Shown here: positions 4,850 to 5,336 of the stretch, piece after piece
Position numbering within the stretch: position 1 is the first letter of the stretch
Layout: each line of letters starts with the position of its first letter
Assembly: GCA_036639875.1 (NCBI GenBank)
Contig: JAVWHX010000093.1
Location: 1 to 5,336 of the forward strand
Length of the DNA stretch: 5,336 nucleotides
Source of the DNA: JAVWHX01 sp036639875
GTDB lineage: Bacteria; Bacillota_I; Bacilli_A; Erysipelotrichales; Coprobacillaceae
Reading direction: 5' to 3'
Notes under the pieces: generated by a model
The model's input: the letters and a program-made list of their open reading frames with translations, nothing else
Database searches by the model: none
What the model was told of the DNA's origin: nothing
Made by a program: the position numbers and the translations under genes

Positions 4850-5336
4850 ATGGACGCTTTTGCTGATAAGCTTGGACGCGTTGGTGCTTGGTGTGGACAA
4901 AATAAATATTTATCTGCTATCAAGAACGCATTCCAAAACTTTATGCCAGCTACTATCGCTGGTGCGATTGGGGTACTTTGGACAAACGTTTTAGTTAATG
5001 ATAACGTAGTTAACGGAAATGCTCAAGGTCTTGGAGGAATCTTCAAACCAATCATGGCTTTAAAACCAATTAATGATGTATTTGCTGCAATTTCATTTGC
5101 AACAATTTCTTGTATCGCAATTGGTATCGTTATGTTAGTTGCTCAAGAAATTGGAGAAGCTAACGGAGAAACAGGTGCTTTCCCTGCAGTTCTAGGATTT
5201 ATGTCTTGGGCAATGGTTACACCAACTTCTCATTCAGTTGCTGGTTTCGGTTTAACTGATGCTGCTGGAGCAGCTGTTATGAATGGTGACAAAGCAGTGA
5301 CTATCGCTGATAAATTAGGAGGACTTATTCCTGCTA
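4850..5336 (+). CDS. PTS sugar transporter subunit EIIC, lactose/cellobiose-like (3' end outside window)
   Basis: The frame is open from the ATG at 4850 to the window end, giving 162 codons of a protein that in this family is usually 400 or more residues. It begins MDAFADKLGRVGAWCGQNKY and has an amphipathic N-terminal segment, then hydrophobic stretches at about 33-50, 77-98 and 109-124. The NKYLSAIKNAFQNFMPATIAGAIG segment (18-41) is the typical opening of EIIC permeases of the lactose/N,N'-diacetylchitobiose/cellobiose group, in which this region leads into the first membrane helix. EIIC forms the membrane channel that moves sugar as it is phosphorylated by the partner EIIB. No EIIA or EIIB is seen here; they may be fused or encoded downstream. 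The exact sugar cannot be told. Codon use is richer in C-ending codons (AAC, ATC, TTC) than in the other genes, as expected of a highly expressed protein. Confidence 0.85.
   Translation, partial: MDAFADKLGRVGAWCGQNKYLSAIKNAFQNFMPATIAGAIGVLWTNVLVNDNVVNGNAQGLGGIFKPIMALKPINDVFAAISFATISCIAIGIVMLVAQEIGEANGETGAFPAVLGFMSWAMVTPTSHSVAGFGLTDAAGAAVMNGDKAVTIADKLGGLIPA

Overview
The window is AT-rich, with compact plus-strand genes, purine-rich Shine-Dalgarno sites (GGAGG, AAGGAG) and short spacers. It reads as the chromosome of a low-GC Firmicute. The gene set (class III anaerobic ribonucleotide reductase, a PTS permease, a GntR/UTRA regulator, YfcE) fits an anaerobic, sugar-fermenting gut bacterium, possibly of the Erysipelotrichales/Coprobacillaceae type. 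That placement is an inference from style and gene content; there is no rRNA or other marker here.

Layout: (1) 1-1740 holds the 3' part of nrdD and complete nrdG, almost touching (2 nt apart), ended by a hairpin terminator that contains the nrdG stop codon. Together they make deoxynucleotides without oxygen: NrdG installs the glycyl radical on NrdD. (2) 1815-2499 is a single-gene unit with its own promoter, encoding a stand-alone GyrI-like ligand-binding protein, with a GC-rich hairpin at its stop codon. (3) 2522-3877 is a two-gene unit, exoA (exodeoxyribonuclease III/AP endonuclease) and yfcE (metallophosphodiesterase), joined by an ATGA stop/start overlap behind a good promoter. (4) 3904-4690 encodes a HutC-type GntR regulator with a UTRA effector domain, started at GTG and ended by a perfect 11-bp hairpin. 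(5) 4735-5336 is the control region and first 162 codons of a PTS sugar permease EIIC subunit, cut by the window end.

The most informative non-coding signal links parts 4 and 5. A 17-bp palindrome, AAAAGTACCATACTTTT, lies upstream of the PTS promoter. An inverted near-identical copy lies in the regulator's own promoter region, and a degenerate third copy sits 21 bp (two helical turns) from the first. This predicts that the GntR protein controls both itself and the PTS operon.

The region is otherwise ordinary housekeeping and sugar-uptake DNA. I see no CRISPR, mobile element, tRNA/rRNA or evident novel defence system. Three internal start codons were moved downstream from the longest open frame on ribosome-binding-site and homology grounds.
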